Shown: positions 1-8,917 of the stretch, piece by piece | How positions within the stretch are numbered: position 1 is the first letter of the stretch | How the letters are laid out: the number at the start of each line of letters is the position of its first letter | Source of the DNA: an uncultured Methanomicrobiales archaeon | Lineage (GTDB): Archaea > Halobacteriota > Methanomicrobia > Methanomicrobiales > Methanospirillaceae | Direction: 5' to 3' | Assembly (NCBI GenBank): GCA_903828975.1 | Contig: CAIKOD010000181.1 | Location: 1-40,354 of the forward strand | DNA: 40,354 bases | Program-made: the position numbers and the translations under genes | The notes under the pieces: model-generated | Told to the model about the DNA's origin: nothing | What the model saw: only the letters and a program-made list of their open reading frames with translations | Database searches by the model: none

Positions 1-161
1 CATGATACATCACATGTTGCTGCAACAAGGAAATTGATGTAGTGTAAGTCAGAAATCTGGATCCTATTAACCACGTAATATATTCAGTTATTTATATATA
101 TTGATCTTTCTATTTGCTTCTGTCTTTGCGTAACTCCTATATCTGAAATTATTTTACCAAT

Positions 162-659
162 CTAATCTTCCAGGTATCCGGATTGAATTTCTATTATCTC
201 GGTGCTGTCTTTTGCTGCAGCGTATAACCGGAGTGGCTCTTCGTTTACTTCGAGAAATCGTATTCCCCACCCGAAACAACCGAGTAATCCTTTTGCCTGA
301 ACGGGCTCGCCGAGAATCACCAGGGTGGCCGCAAATGCCTCAACTGAATTGAGTCTCCATGGCCTTCCAAAATTAACCGGGTTCGCCGCCAGCAGGAAAG
401 GAAGTGCTCTTTTAAGCCGCCAGCCTGATACCACACCGGTGTCAAGCACCTCCCAGGAACAATCCAGCGCTGTTACCGATTGTACCGGGGAATCCGCAGG
501 TGAGAGTGCCTGTTCCGCTGTCGGGTCAAGAAGAAGAGTATTTTTTGATATCTGTGATATTTTGTTGAATAGTGTCACCATGCCCCGCCGCTCAAGTTTT
601 TTGACAGTGCATTTTCTCGGGTCACAGCTGTTGTCCCGGTAGGCATAGAGAGGAATCAT
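162..659 (-). CDS. tsr3: Tsr3-type rRNA aminocarboxypropyltransferase (DUF367)
   Basis: A 165-residue protein of the Tsr3/DUF367 family, which transfers the 3-amino-3-carboxypropyl group of S-adenosylmethionine to a small-subunit rRNA uridine during ribosome maturation in the cytoplasm. The N-terminal block with NSCDPRKCTVKKLERRG (about residues 10-26) is the family's CDP-KKCT-KKL signature, and FGRPWRLNSVEAFAA (about 97-111) matches the conserved SAM/substrate-binding segment. Length is normal for archaeal members. The ATG at 659 begins directly at the conserved N-terminus. It is divergent from the next gene with only a few tens of bases between starts, so the promoters must overlap. Family assignment is by recognised motifs; no close alternative. 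Confidence 0.88.
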   Translation of the reverse strand: MIPLYAYRDNSCDPRKCTVKKLERRGMVTLFNKISQISKNTLLLDPTAEQALSPADSPVQSVTALDCSWEVLDTGVVSGWRLKRALPFLLAANPVNFGRPWRLNSVEAFAATLVILGEPVQAKGLLGCFGWGIRFLEVNEEPLRLYAAAKDSTEIIEIQSGYLED

Positions 660-689
660 CTATGTTTTGTGAGAGCCTACATTCTATCA

Positions 690-1532
690 ATGTATGTGTT
701 GATGTGCCCGTGTATAACTGCCCCTTCATTGAGGGCGGAGGGGATCACCAGCGAGGCAGACCTCGACCTGTTCAGCCGCGCAAGGGCACGGTGCAAGCGT
801 TTTGGAATAGAAATAGTAACTCTGCCCTGCCCTGAAACATTGTATCTCGGAAGGGACCGTTTGCCCGGGACATTTCTTGAACGGCTGAATAAACCCGGGT
901 TCTTCGATCTCCTCGCAAAACTCGAAACCGAAGTCCGCGACGTGATCCGGACCAGCGGGCCACCTCTTTGTATCGTTGGTGTCAATTCATCCCCCACGTG
1001 CGGTACCACTTCGACTCACTACGGCAGTGTGGACGGTTCCCCAACAAAAAGACCGGGCAGAGGGGTTTTTCTTGACCGGTTTCCTGACATAAAAGTCATC
1101 GATGTCTCGGTGTTTGCCATGTACAACGTGTATCTTGCAGCCCCTCTCTTTTCAGATGCAGAAAAACAGTTTAACCTGGTAATTTCAGAACTGCTCACCA
1201 GCCACTTTTTTCAGGTCTACCTTCCACAGGATGTTGGCGACGACAACCATTGCAGGGACGGGGAGGAACATAACCACATATTTGAAAGCCATATTCATGC
1301 GCTTGACTCAACCGATCTCCTTGTTGCAGTTATTGATGGTGCTGATGCAGACTCGGGGACTTCCTGGGAGATGGGTTACGCATACCGGCGTGGTATACCG
1401 GTTTATGCAGTGCGCACAGATTTCCGAATCGCCGGGCACCATGAGCTCGTGAACCTGATGCTCGAACAGTCCTCAACCGTGGTCAGGAACCCGTCAGACC
1501 TGCCGGCTGTGATGAAGTCCCCACGTTGCTGA
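690..1532 (+). CDS. TudS-like (DUF523) domain fused to nucleoside 2-deoxyribosyltransferase domain
   Basis: Two domains are visible in about 280 residues. The C-terminal half (about 126-280) is nucleoside 2-deoxyribosyltransferase-like: YLAAPLFSDAEKQF opens it and DGADADSGTSWEMGYA carries the Asp and catalytic-type Glu. The N-terminal part resembles DUF523/TudS thiouracil desulfidases: an early Cys (MCPC, residues 6/8), a CPET (Cys47) and SPTCG (Cys104) match the three cluster-ligand positions of that family (SCLLG, CPE, SPSCG). The inferred role is salvage or desulfuration of modified pyrimidines. Possible starts are GTG 669, ATG 690 and ATG 702; I chose 690, since the conserved Cys follows at once and 669 nearly touches the divergent tsr3 start. 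The NDT call is firm, the TudS call moderate. Confidence 0.72.
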   Translation: MYVLMCPCITAPSLRAEGITSEADLDLFSRARARCKRFGIEIVTLPCPETLYLGRDRLPGTFLERLNKPGFFDLLAKLETEVRDVIRTSGPPLCIVGVNSSPTCGTTSTHYGSVDGSPTKRPGRGVFLDRFPDIKVIDVSVFAMYNVYLAAPLFSDAEKQFNLVISELLTSHFFQVYLPQDVGDDNHCRDGEEHNHIFESHIHALDSTDLLVAVIDGADADSGTSWEMGYAYRRGIPVYAVRTDFRIAGHHELVNLMLEQSSTVVRNPSDLPAVMKSPRC

Positions 1533-1668
1533 ACCGACACACGATGCCCCGCCCGGCAATAACCCCTCTTCTCTTATTTTGTGGCTGACAGGTAGAAGCA
1601 CCTGTCCTGTCTGGTAACCGGACTCCTTGGATAAAACCTATCTTCATTAGAACCGTACGTTGTATGCA

Positions 1669-2637
1669 ATGTCTAACCTGAATGTGGCGATTATCGGGTC
1701 CCCTGACTATTCAAAAGAACTCGGAAAGATCGGGACTATCAGCGATATCACGTTTTTTAACCTGAAAAAGGAAGAGGTCACGGTCACCATCCTTGAACCA
1801 AGCAGGTACCCTGAGAAACTGTCTTCGCTGTTCTATGCCATCTCGATGGCACAAAAAGCGGTCCTGGTCGTGGATGAGATTAACTCCCAGTTCGGGGAAT
1901 CTGTCCTTATGCTCAATTGTGCCGGGCTCTCCAATGGTATCCTGATATTGCGGAACTACATCACCCCTGAGCAGGTCGCACCCCTGATCAAGGATACAGT
2001 TGTCGGGGGCTACGAGCTCTTCGAGGATGACCGTATGCAGCTCCGCGAGCACCTCCTTGATGAAGCTGCAAAGATTGAGGAGAAGCCCCCTACCGCGACG
2101 ACCCCGCCTGGTGCGATGCCCATTGATCATTCGTTCCCGGTAAAAGGGATCGGGACGGTCGCACTCGGCTGTGTTGTAAACGGGGTGATCAGGCGCCATG
2201 ACAACCTCCATGTGCTCCCGACAAAACACATGGCCCTTATCCGCTCAATTCAGAAACATGATGCCGATGCTGACATCGCATACCCCGGAGACCGCATAGG
2301 GTTTGCGCTGAAAGGCGTGGAAGCAGAAGACCTGGAACGGGGCTATGTCCTATCAAAGGACCCTGCCCTGACATCCTCCTCCACGATCCACGGCAGGGCG
2401 GACCTGATAAAATACTGGCCTTCAGCGTTAAAAGAGGGAATGGTCCTGTACATCGGGCACTGGATGCAGTTCCTCCCCGCAAAAGTTGCCTATGTAAATA
2501 ATGCAGGTGACTGGCACCGGCCTGAGCTGACATTGAAGACCGAGAAAGAACTGGTATATCCCCCGGGAGCCCGTGCGGTCCTCCACTATCTTGAAGGGGG
2601 AAAATTAAGGGTCGTCGGGACCATTATTATCGAATAA
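1669..2637 (+). CDS. SelB-like EF-Tu-family protein with degenerate G domain (aSelBL type)
   Basis: A 322-residue protein with translation-factor domains II and III but no recognisable GTPase motifs. The segment with HSFPVKGIGTVALGCVVNG (about 157-175) is the typical opening of EF-Tu/SelB domain II, followed by the R-H-D-L-P motif region and a GDRIGFALKGVEAEDLERGYVLS block. The N-terminal 130 residues have the shape of a G domain (MSNLNVAIIGSPDYSKELGK) but lack GxxxxGKS/T and NKxD. This matches the archaeal SelB-like (aSelBL) family, known from methanogens with or without selenocysteine, with a disrupted GTPase domain and no C-terminal SECIS-binding domain. Role unknown; tRNA or ribosome binding is likely. 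ATG 1669 is preferred over TTG 1660. Confidence 0.75.
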   Translation: MSNLNVAIIGSPDYSKELGKIGTISDITFFNLKKEEVTVTILEPSRYPEKLSSLFYAISMAQKAVLVVDEINSQFGESVLMLNCAGLSNGILILRNYITPEQVAPLIKDTVVGGYELFEDDRMQLREHLLDEAAKIEEKPPTATTPPGAMPIDHSFPVKGIGTVALGCVVNGVIRRHDNLHVLPTKHMALIRSIQKHDADADIAYPGDRIGFALKGVEAEDLERGYVLSKDPALTSSSTIHGRADLIKYWPSALKEGMVLYIGHWMQFLPAKVAYVNNAGDWHRPELTLKTEKELVYPPGARAVLHYLEGGKLRVVGTIIIE

Positions 2638-2673
2638 AAAAGCGGCAGGAAGCTAATTACCCGCCCCCATCTC

Positions 2674-2680
2674 TTTTTTT
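2674..2680 (+). terminator. Oligo-T terminator after the SelB-like gene
   Basis: A run of seven T lies 36 bases past the stop, in a pyrimidine-rich stretch. Oligo-T tracts are the usual archaeal termination signal. Confidence 0.5.
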
Positions 2681-2766
2681 GTCCGGGTCAACGGAACTAT
2701 TCTGCTCGTTGCACCGCCCAATGAATTTAAACGTAATACCTTCTCATCGTACACTGGTGAAGAAAT

Positions 2767-3336
2767 TTGCTTGAAGGATTGATACCCTGGATCGTCGGGG
2801 GAGTAATAGTTCTTGTCCTCGTTATTCTGGTCCTCTACTTTGTAGGGATCTATAACCGCCTGTACACTCTTAAAAATTCATCAGAGGCGACCTTAGGTCA
2901 GATCAGGGTAGCGATGAAGAAACGGCTCGACATGATCGACCAGCTCCTCGGGGCCGTTAAAAGCTATGCAAAGTTCGAACAGGAGACACTGACGAAAGTA
3001 ACCGCGATGCGGGCCAGCGTGGGTACTGCCGGTCCCGGGGACCTGAATAAGATCGAGCAGGAATCCCGGTCCCTCTTTGGAAGACTTATCGCTGTCGCCG
3101 AGAATTACCCCGACTTAAAGACCAATACTACAGTACTGAACCTCCAGGAAGCGATCAAGAGCATTGAAGATGAGATTGCCCGCCAGCGCTATACGTACAA
3201 CAACATCTCACAGCAGTTCAATATTCTGTGCGATACGATACCGTCCAGCTTCGTTGCCCGGATGATCGGGATGATGAAGTTAGATTACCTCCAGTTTGAA
3301 GAGCAGATCAGTACACCCCCGAAGATTGAGTTTTAA
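2767..3336 (+). CDS. lemA: LemA family membrane protein
   Basis: A 189-residue LemA-family protein with one N-terminal transmembrane helix (about residues 6-28), then a helical cytoplasmic or extracytoplasmic domain. YNRLYTLKNSSEATLGQIRVAMKKRLDMIDQLL matches the family's YN.LV...N.V..AWS.IDV.LKRR.DLIPNLV pattern, and RYTYNNISQQFN with a late PSSFVA is the conserved C-terminal block. The start is a TTG at 2767 placed six bases after a GGTGA ribosome binding site; a GTG at 2757 is out of frame. It lies 12 bp before the DUF2207 gene. LemA/DUF2207 neighbours are common in prokaryotes. Function in archaea is not established. Confidence 0.85.
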   Translation: MLEGLIPWIVGGVIVLVLVILVLYFVGIYNRLYTLKNSSEATLGQIRVAMKKRLDMIDQLLGAVKSYAKFEQETLTKVTAMRASVGTAGPGDLNKIEQESRSLFGRLIAVAENYPDLKTNTTVLNLQEAIKSIEDEIARQRYTYNNISQQFNILCDTIPSSFVARMIGMMKLDYLQFEEQISTPPKIEF

Positions 3337-3348
3337 GGTTGAAGACCC

Positions 3349-5160
3349 ATGAGCGAGCTGAAGCAGATCGTATCCCTCGTCATTATCTCGTTACTGCTGA
3401 CCGCAGGGTTGGTCCTCGTTGCTGGTGCGTTACCGGGGCTGATCGAGGGTGACCTCGTGGTCGGTCAGTACGATGTAGTTCTGCACGAAAACGGTACCCT
3501 GGCAGAGCGTTATGATTATGTTGTAAAAAACAGCGGGCAATACCGGATGCTGTACCGGTTCTGGGAAGCCTCTCTTCTGACAACCCCCTCAGATTCACCA
3601 AATATAGAATTTGTGAGCCTGACAAACCCGCCTGGTACAACGGGTTACCTGAAGGACGCCGGTTCCAGTGTGATAATCGTTGGAAATGGCGGGGACCCGG
3701 CCCAGAAGGGAAAGATCCAGCAGCTCGCCGAGCTCAACGAGATGGGGGCCTTCCTGCCATCCTATTTTAACGCGGGGACCTACACGCTCGAAACAGTCGT
3801 GATAGTGCATCCACCGCTGGAATATGATGGATCTAATGCACACCTGAACCTCAAGCTGGTCGACCAGCACATCCCGTACCGGGATATTAGGATTGTTATT
3901 CCTGCCCGCTACGTGAAGGAAGTATACCCCCACCCGGCACACCTGAAGGTGGAGAAAAGCGGGGACCAGATCCTGGTAACCGGGTCTGCGGCAGCTGATG
4001 AGACTGTTGGTATTGAACTCCTCCTCTCGAAGGATGCGATCCAGGTAATGGATGGTTACCCTGTATTTGTGGAGGACGTTGCCGGTAAGACGCGTTCTGC
4101 AAACCCCTGGTATAATAGTTTCCCCTACCCGCTTGCCGAATTCCTCAGAGCCCTCGGGATCGCAGCACTGGTACTCACGCCGTTCGTTTTTATCGGGATA
4201 TTCTACCGGTACGGGAGAGAGAAACCGTTTACGGTTCCAAAATACCTGAGTTTCGTACCCGACCCGGCAAAAAAACCCTGGGTCGTGAATCTCCTGTTCA
4301 AGGGGGATGCGATGACGTTTGACGAGGACGGTTACTACGCCACCCTCATCGACCTTCACCGCAGGGGCATTATCCGGATTTCCGAGAAGGAGGGTGACAA
4401 GGGTGTTACCATTGCACTGCTGGAAAAGGTACCGGATGATGCCTATGAACAGCGGGTGCTCGGATTTTTACAGGATATTGCAAAAGACGGAGTTGTGGAT
4501 ACTGCTGTCATCCAGGAACTGGCCAAAGAGGCAAAGAGCAGCACGGGTTCCCAGTCTAAGATCCTGCAATACCAGCGGGAATTATCTGATGTGACGAAGC
4601 GCGTTGACCCGAAACTGATAAATGAATATATCGTCGATGGTCGCGATCACATTATTCCCGTTGCATTAACAGGGGCCGTATTCCTCGCTCTCTCTGTCCT
4701 TCTCCTGATTATATCCCCGGTTCTTGGCCCGGTCCTGGTCCCTGCCGCATTCCTCTGGGGCGGGGTGATTGTTCTTGCAGGAATTGCGTTTGCATACCCG
4801 TCAACACTGTTCGGGCAGTGGAAGGATGACAAATACAAAGAAAAGCTGGAGTGGGACGCATTTTCATATTTCCTGTCCGATCTCGCCCTGATCAAACAAT
4901 ATTCCCCCGCCGATATCTCGCAGTGGGGTGACTGGCTGGTATACGGGACTGCACTCGGGGTCGGGAAGCACGTTGAAATGGCAATGAAAGAGTTGAATGT
5001 CCATATCCCGGAAGCCGGAGTGCCGCTTGGACTGATGCACGGGGCGTTTATCCCCATCATGGCATTCTCTCCCCCGTCACAGGGAGGCAGCGGAGGATTC
5101 GGGGGAGGGGGATTTGGTGGCGGTGGCGGGTTCGGTGGTGGCGGCGTAGGTGGACGCTGA
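3349..5160 (+). CDS. DUF2207 family membrane protein with Gly-rich tail
   Basis: A 603-residue integral membrane protein. It opens with a signal/anchor helix (about 6-30), followed by an extracytoplasmic beta-rich region (about 35-250), a transmembrane helix near 265-285, a soluble domain containing DEDGYYATLIDLHRRGIIRI (about 325-345, winged-helix-like in the family), two further hydrophobic helices near 435-480, and a C-terminal tail of Gly/Phe repeats (GGGGFGGGG type). This order is the DUF2207 layout, including the Gly-rich end that often follows a Ser/Ser motif. It is in an operon with lemA. The biochemical role is unknown; envelope maintenance is a guess from the topology. Confidence 0.85.
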   Translation: MSELKQIVSLVIISLLLTAGLVLVAGALPGLIEGDLVVGQYDVVLHENGTLAERYDYVVKNSGQYRMLYRFWEASLLTTPSDSPNIEFVSLTNPPGTTGYLKDAGSSVIIVGNGGDPAQKGKIQQLAELNEMGAFLPSYFNAGTYTLETVVIVHPPLEYDGSNAHLNLKLVDQHIPYRDIRIVIPARYVKEVYPHPAHLKVEKSGDQILVTGSAAADETVGIELLLSKDAIQVMDGYPVFVEDVAGKTRSANPWYNSFPYPLAEFLRALGIAALVLTPFVFIGIFYRYGREKPFTVPKYLSFVPDPAKKPWVVNLLFKGDAMTFDEDGYYATLIDLHRRGIIRISEKEGDKGVTIALLEKVPDDAYEQRVLGFLQDIAKDGVVDTAVIQELAKEAKSSTGSQSKILQYQRELSDVTKRVDPKLINEYIVDGRDHIIPVALTGAVFLALSVLLLIISPVLGPVLVPAAFLWGGVIVLAGIAFAYPSTLFGQWKDDKYKEKLEWDAFSYFLSDLALIKQYSPADISQWGDWLVYGTALGVGKHVEMAMKELNVHIPEAGVPLGLMHGAFIPIMAFSPPSQGGSGGFGGGGFGGGGGFGGGGVGGR

Positions 5161-5179
5161 AACCCTGAAAATCAATCTC

Positions 5180-5185
5180 TTTTTT
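5180..5185 (+). terminator. Oligo-T terminator after DUF2207 gene
   Basis: A run of six T begins 20 bases after the DUF2207 stop in CTCTTTTTTGG, consistent with archaeal T-rich termination of the lemA-DUF2207 unit. Confidence 0.45.
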
Positions 5186-5359
5186 GGAATTAAATCGTGG
5201 GCCTGTTTTAAGAAAATATATTCACACATTGTACATGAGGTCCAAATAGTATGTCGAAAGAAACCATAGCTGGACAGTATCCCCAAATCATCGAACCCGG
5301 TTTTTTGTCCAATCAATCAGTTTAAGTTGAGTCCGGTAGTAGTTCCTGATCAGATCATC

Positions 5360-5806
5360 ATGCAATACACCGAAGGAAAACCGGGCAGGGTTTTTATCGT
5401 CCGGGTAGACCATGGAGAAGACCTTATCGCGACCCTGTTGCAGTTCATTAAGGACCACCAGGTAAACAGTGGCTATATCAGGTTCATGGGAGCGCTTGAG
5501 TCGGGACAGATTGTCACGGGGCCGGAAGTCCTCTGTCTCCCCCCCGACCCGCACTTTGAATCATTTTCGGGGGGCTGGGAAGTGATCGGGATGGCCACAA
5601 TTACACCGGAAAAGAACGGCCCTCACCTCCATATCCATGCATCCATAGGTCGTGGCGAACAGGTACTTACCGGGTGCCTCCGGGGAGAGATAATTACCTA
5701 TATTGTCATTGAGGCAGTTATCACCGAATTGATCGGGGTCGATGTTCAGAGAGCACAGGACCCTGTAACCGGACTACTCCTGCCAGAACTGAAACACGAG
5801 AGATAG
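5360..5806 (+). CDS. PPC-domain (DUF296) putative DNA-binding protein
   Basis: A 148-residue single-domain protein of the PPC/DUF296 family. The start MQYTEGKPGRVFIVRVDHGEDL, the IKDHQVNSGYIRFMGALE block and the metal-site-like GPHLHIHASIGRG (two His) followed by GCLRGEIITYIVIEAVI are all typical. Archaeal members form trimers and may bind DNA or a metal; function is not known. A TTG at 5327 would add 11 residues, but homologues begin at the ATG used here. A TATA-like AAAATATATT near 5213-5222 would give a leader of about 110 nt, which holds a 24-codon reading frame (5251-5325) with a good GAGGT site. Confidence 0.85.
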   Translation: MQYTEGKPGRVFIVRVDHGEDLIATLLQFIKDHQVNSGYIRFMGALESGQIVTGPEVLCLPPDPHFESFSGGWEVIGMATITPEKNGPHLHIHASIGRGEQVLTGCLRGEIITYIVIEAVITELIGVDVQRAQDPVTGLLLPELKHER

Positions 5807-5885
5807 TTGCGATGAAGACCTGCAAAGAGCTCCATCTATTCATTGTCTTCCAACTACCGCAGGATAATGAGAGCTCCCAATAACC

Positions 5886-7799
5886 ATGACACTTCCCCAG
5901 CCCCGTTTTCTGCCGATGACCGAAAAGGAGGGAACGAAGCTTGGTATCGGACAGTTTGACATCATCCTCGTCACCGGTGACGCATACGTGGACCATCCTT
6001 CGTTTGGCACGGCACTAATCGGGCGTGTCCTGTGGGATGCCGGGTTCTCGGTCGGAGTAATTGCACAACCAGACTGGCGTGGTCCGGATGACCTTGCGAA
6101 ACTTGGAAAACCCCGTTTGTTTTTTGGGATAAGCTCCGGGAATGTCGACTCGATGGTGAATAATTACACCCCGGCACTAAAGGTCCGGAATGATGATGTC
6201 TATTCTCCGGGTGGAAAGGGAATGGGAAGGCCGGACCGGGCTACCACCGTTTATACTGACCGGTTGCACGCTCTCTTCACAGGGACCCCCCTGGTAATCG
6301 GGGGTATTGAAGCGAGCCTGCGCAGGTTTGCCCACTATGATTACTGGTCGGACTCAGTCCGTCATGCAATCCTTGCGGATGCACCGGCAGAACTCCTGGT
6401 ATTCGGGATGGGAGAAAAACCGGTCGTTGCGATTGCACAGGCTCTTTCACGCGGGGAACCGGTTGGGAGCCTCAGGAATATTTCCGGTACCTGTTACCGG
6501 ATGCCACTATCAGAATGGCGGGGTTCTTGTCATGAGGGCTATGTCGTCCTTCCGTCGTTCAGCGAAGTATCAGCTGATAAACTGGCCTATGCGAGGGCTT
6601 TCTCTCTTCATTACCGCGAGCAGGACCCCCTCAGGGGCAGACCGGTTACACAGGTCCACCCGAAAACCGTAATTATACAAAATCCCCCGGCACAACCGCT
6701 GACAACGGACGAACTCGACCATATCTATGAACTGCCCTATTCGAGAAAACAACACCCGTTGTACCGGGAGCCCGTTCCTGCACTAGAACCCGTCAGGTTT
6801 TCGGTAACCAGCCACCGGGGGTGCTTCGGGGGGTGCTCTTTCTGTGCGTTAACACATCACCAGGGGAGAATTGTGCAAAGCAGGAGTGCAGACTCTATCG
6901 TCCGGGAGGTTGAGGCGATAACACGCATGCCAGGGTTTACCGGTATCATCCAGGACGTCGGGGGTCCCACAGCAAATATGTACGGTGCGTCCTGTGCCTC
7001 ATGGAACCGTTCCGGCGCCTGTGCTGACCGTAATTGTACTTCCTGCGATAACCTGGCAACCGCACACGATCTCCAGGTTACCCTCCTGCGGCGGTTGCGG
7101 GAGCTCCCCGGTGTGAAACAGGTATTCATCAGTTCAGGTATCCGGTATGACCTCTTCGATACCGATCGGGATGGCTACCTGAAGGAAATCGTGGCTTCCC
7201 ACACATCCGGACACCTCAAGGTGGCGCCGGAACATATTGTCAGCCATGTTACTGACCTGATGAATAAACCCGGGAAAGAGTCATTCGAACACTTTTGCCA
7301 GAAATTCGAAGCATTGGGCAAGGTTACCGGGAAAGAACAATATATTCTCCCATATTTTATGTCAGGACACCCTGGTTGCAGGATGGAAGACATGATTGCG
7401 CTTGCATTGTATTTACGGGACCACTCCCTGTATACCGAGCAGGTGCAGGACTTCACCCCGACCCCGATGAGTATCTCCACCTGCATGTACTACACGGGCC
7501 TGGACCCGTTTACCCTGAAACCTGTGTATATCCCTAAAGGACGGGAGAAACAGGTGCAGCGTGCGATGTTGCATTACCGGGACAGGGAGAAACAGGAACT
7601 CGCCAGGGAAGGGTTAACAATGGCCGGGAGGAGCGACCTCATTGGTCCCGGGAAACAATGCCTGGTCGCGCCTTCATATGGGGGATCCCAATTAAAAAGA
7701 GATCTGCAAAAGAGCCCTGTTTCTATTTCCGGGAAGGCAGGAACTGTCGGTCGGAATACAACACCAGACCCCGCTACCGGGAGAAAAAAGAAAAGGTAA
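5886..7799 (+). CDS. YgiQ family radical SAM protein (UPF0313)
   Basis: A 637-residue radical SAM protein of the YgiQ/UPF0313 family. It has a B12-binding-like N-terminal region (DIILVTGDAYVDHPSFG, about 25-41), then the radical SAM cluster motif CFGGCSFC (Cys313, Cys317, Cys320), the ASCASWNRSGACADRNCTSC Cys-rich segment characteristic of the family, and a basic C-terminal tail ending GRKKKR. Length is in the family range. The reaction is unknown. It appears monocistronic, 79 bp after the PPC gene, and ends upstream of a dispersed repeat. Confidence 0.9.
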   Translation: MTLPQPRFLPMTEKEGTKLGIGQFDIILVTGDAYVDHPSFGTALIGRVLWDAGFSVGVIAQPDWRGPDDLAKLGKPRLFFGISSGNVDSMVNNYTPALKVRNDDVYSPGGKGMGRPDRATTVYTDRLHALFTGTPLVIGGIEASLRRFAHYDYWSDSVRHAILADAPAELLVFGMGEKPVVAIAQALSRGEPVGSLRNISGTCYRMPLSEWRGSCHEGYVVLPSFSEVSADKLAYARAFSLHYREQDPLRGRPVTQVHPKTVIIQNPPAQPLTTDELDHIYELPYSRKQHPLYREPVPALEPVRFSVTSHRGCFGGCSFCALTHHQGRIVQSRSADSIVREVEAITRMPGFTGIIQDVGGPTANMYGASCASWNRSGACADRNCTSCDNLATAHDLQVTLLRRLRELPGVKQVFISSGIRYDLFDTDRDGYLKEIVASHTSGHLKVAPEHIVSHVTDLMNKPGKESFEHFCQKFEALGKVTGKEQYILPYFMSGHPGCRMEDMIALALYLRDHSLYTEQVQDFTPTPMSISTCMYYTGLDPFTLKPVYIPKGREKQVQRAMLHYRDREKQELAREGLTMAGRSDLIGPGKQCLVAPSYGGSQLKRDLQKSPVSISGKAGTVGRNTTPDPATGRKKKR

Positions 7800-7977
7800 T
7801 CCTGGCACTGTTGAAACACACATGAACGGGACGTCCATACCCGGACCATTGAAAATGCCTCGTTCTAAATCTCTTCATATTGGTGGTCTTTCAGGCATTT
7901 AAATGGGAAAACCTGCGAATTTTTAAAAAAAGGGCTCTGTAGAAATCCTGCGCTTAAAAAAATTAACAGAACTGCTC

Positions 7978-8180
7978 AGACAGGAGAGGTTTTCACCCCC
8001 TCCCTGTCCCACCCCCGTTAAGATACTCTCGGGCAGGGTTTGCTGAAATCATTTGCATATTAAGAGATTCAAGTCCAGTCCCCATCCCCGCCGGGGTGTC
8101 ACAGCGGCGGGGCGGAGCCCCGGGAGCAGGATTAAATTTTGGAATACCCTCATCTAAAAGATAGATTTGAGAGCATCTCA
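7978..8180 (+). repeat. Dispersed structured repeat, copy 1
   Basis: A non-coding block of about 200 bp, recognisably the same as 35224-35420 in the same orientation. Shared parts are a GACAGG...CCTGTC hairpin over roughly 7979-8008, a following CCCACCCCC with T/AAAGATA, the GC-rich GCGGAGCCCCGGGAGC (8112-8127), and GGAATACCCTCA/GGATACCCTCA near 8141-8152. This copy also has CCCCGCC/GGCGGGG inverted repeats (about 8084-8112). It fills most of the 400-bp gap between two convergent genes. No reading frame is visible in it. It could be a small mobile element (MITE-like), a structured RNA or a bidirectional terminator. Confidence 0.7.
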
Positions 8181-8199
8181 ATAAATCCGTGATCTTTGG

Positions 8200-8652
8200 T
8201 TATTCGTGCCCACCGGTATGTGGCACATCCATCCCCTGGTTATCGCACGGTGCACACCGTTCAAGCTTTTCATCGATAATACGGTAGGCGTTTGCAAGTA
8301 CCGACGAGTTGGAGATCAGACCGGCAATGAGGATCACTTCAAGGATCTCGTCCCGCGTTGCTCCTTTCTTTAATGCGGCCTGCATGTGGTACCCGGTACA
8401 GTGCTGACACTTGAGTGCTGCCCCGACGGCCATGCTGATCAACTCCACATATTTTGGGTCGAGGGCATTTGTCTGTGTCACGGTTCCCTTGTAGAGCAGA
8501 TGGGAGATGAGGACTTCAGGCCGTTCAGCCATTCTTTTAAAAATGAGGGGTGTCCGCCCATACTCGTGTTCAATATCGTCCAGCCATTGACGTGAGGTTT
8601 CGAGTGCCCCCTTCGCAACAATCCCGTTCAGAGTATCTTCAAATTCTGACAT
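8200..8652 (-). CDS. Carboxymuconolactone decarboxylase family (AhpD-like) protein
   Basis: A 150-residue alpha-helical protein of the CMD/AhpD superfamily. The active-site motif KCQHCTGYHMQAALKKGAT (Cys82, Cys85, His89) is the peroxidase-type CxxC..H redox centre, followed by the usual EILEVILIAGLISNSSVLANAYRI helix pair. Likely a thiol-dependent peroxidase or related reductase; the substrate is unknown. ATG 8652 follows a GGTGA ribosome binding site with five-base spacing and is preferred to GTG 8661. The tail has a CxxC (CAPC) and ends with His-rich residues. Confidence 0.85.
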   Translation of the reverse strand: MSEFEDTLNGIVAKGALETSRQWLDDIEHEYGRTPLIFKRMAERPEVLISHLLYKGTVTQTNALDPKYVELISMAVGAALKCQHCTGYHMQAALKKGATRDEILEVILIAGLISNSSVLANAYRIIDEKLERCAPCDNQGMDVPHTGGHE

Positions 8653-8917
8653 ATCATTCACCAGTTTAGTACTCAGGTATCATACGTCTGGTGTTGAAAA
8701 TACCTGTGGAGGAATTGGGACAGGGTATTCCCACAGGGATTGGGAAACGCTATCCAGCATTAATCATTGAAAAACCAGAGGGACAATGATTTTTTTCCTG
8801 CAATTGCCGGATCCTCCAATCTTAAAGCTGCCACCTCTTTAACCCGGAGGTACTATTTTCGTACGTATATACACATATTTAACCGAGATTTGTAATACCC
8901 ACCAATGGAGAATTTTC

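Noticed and set aside
1-161. Left edge of the window
   Set aside because: A/T-rich sequence with no gene, RNA or repeat that I can support; only the 3' flank of tsr3.
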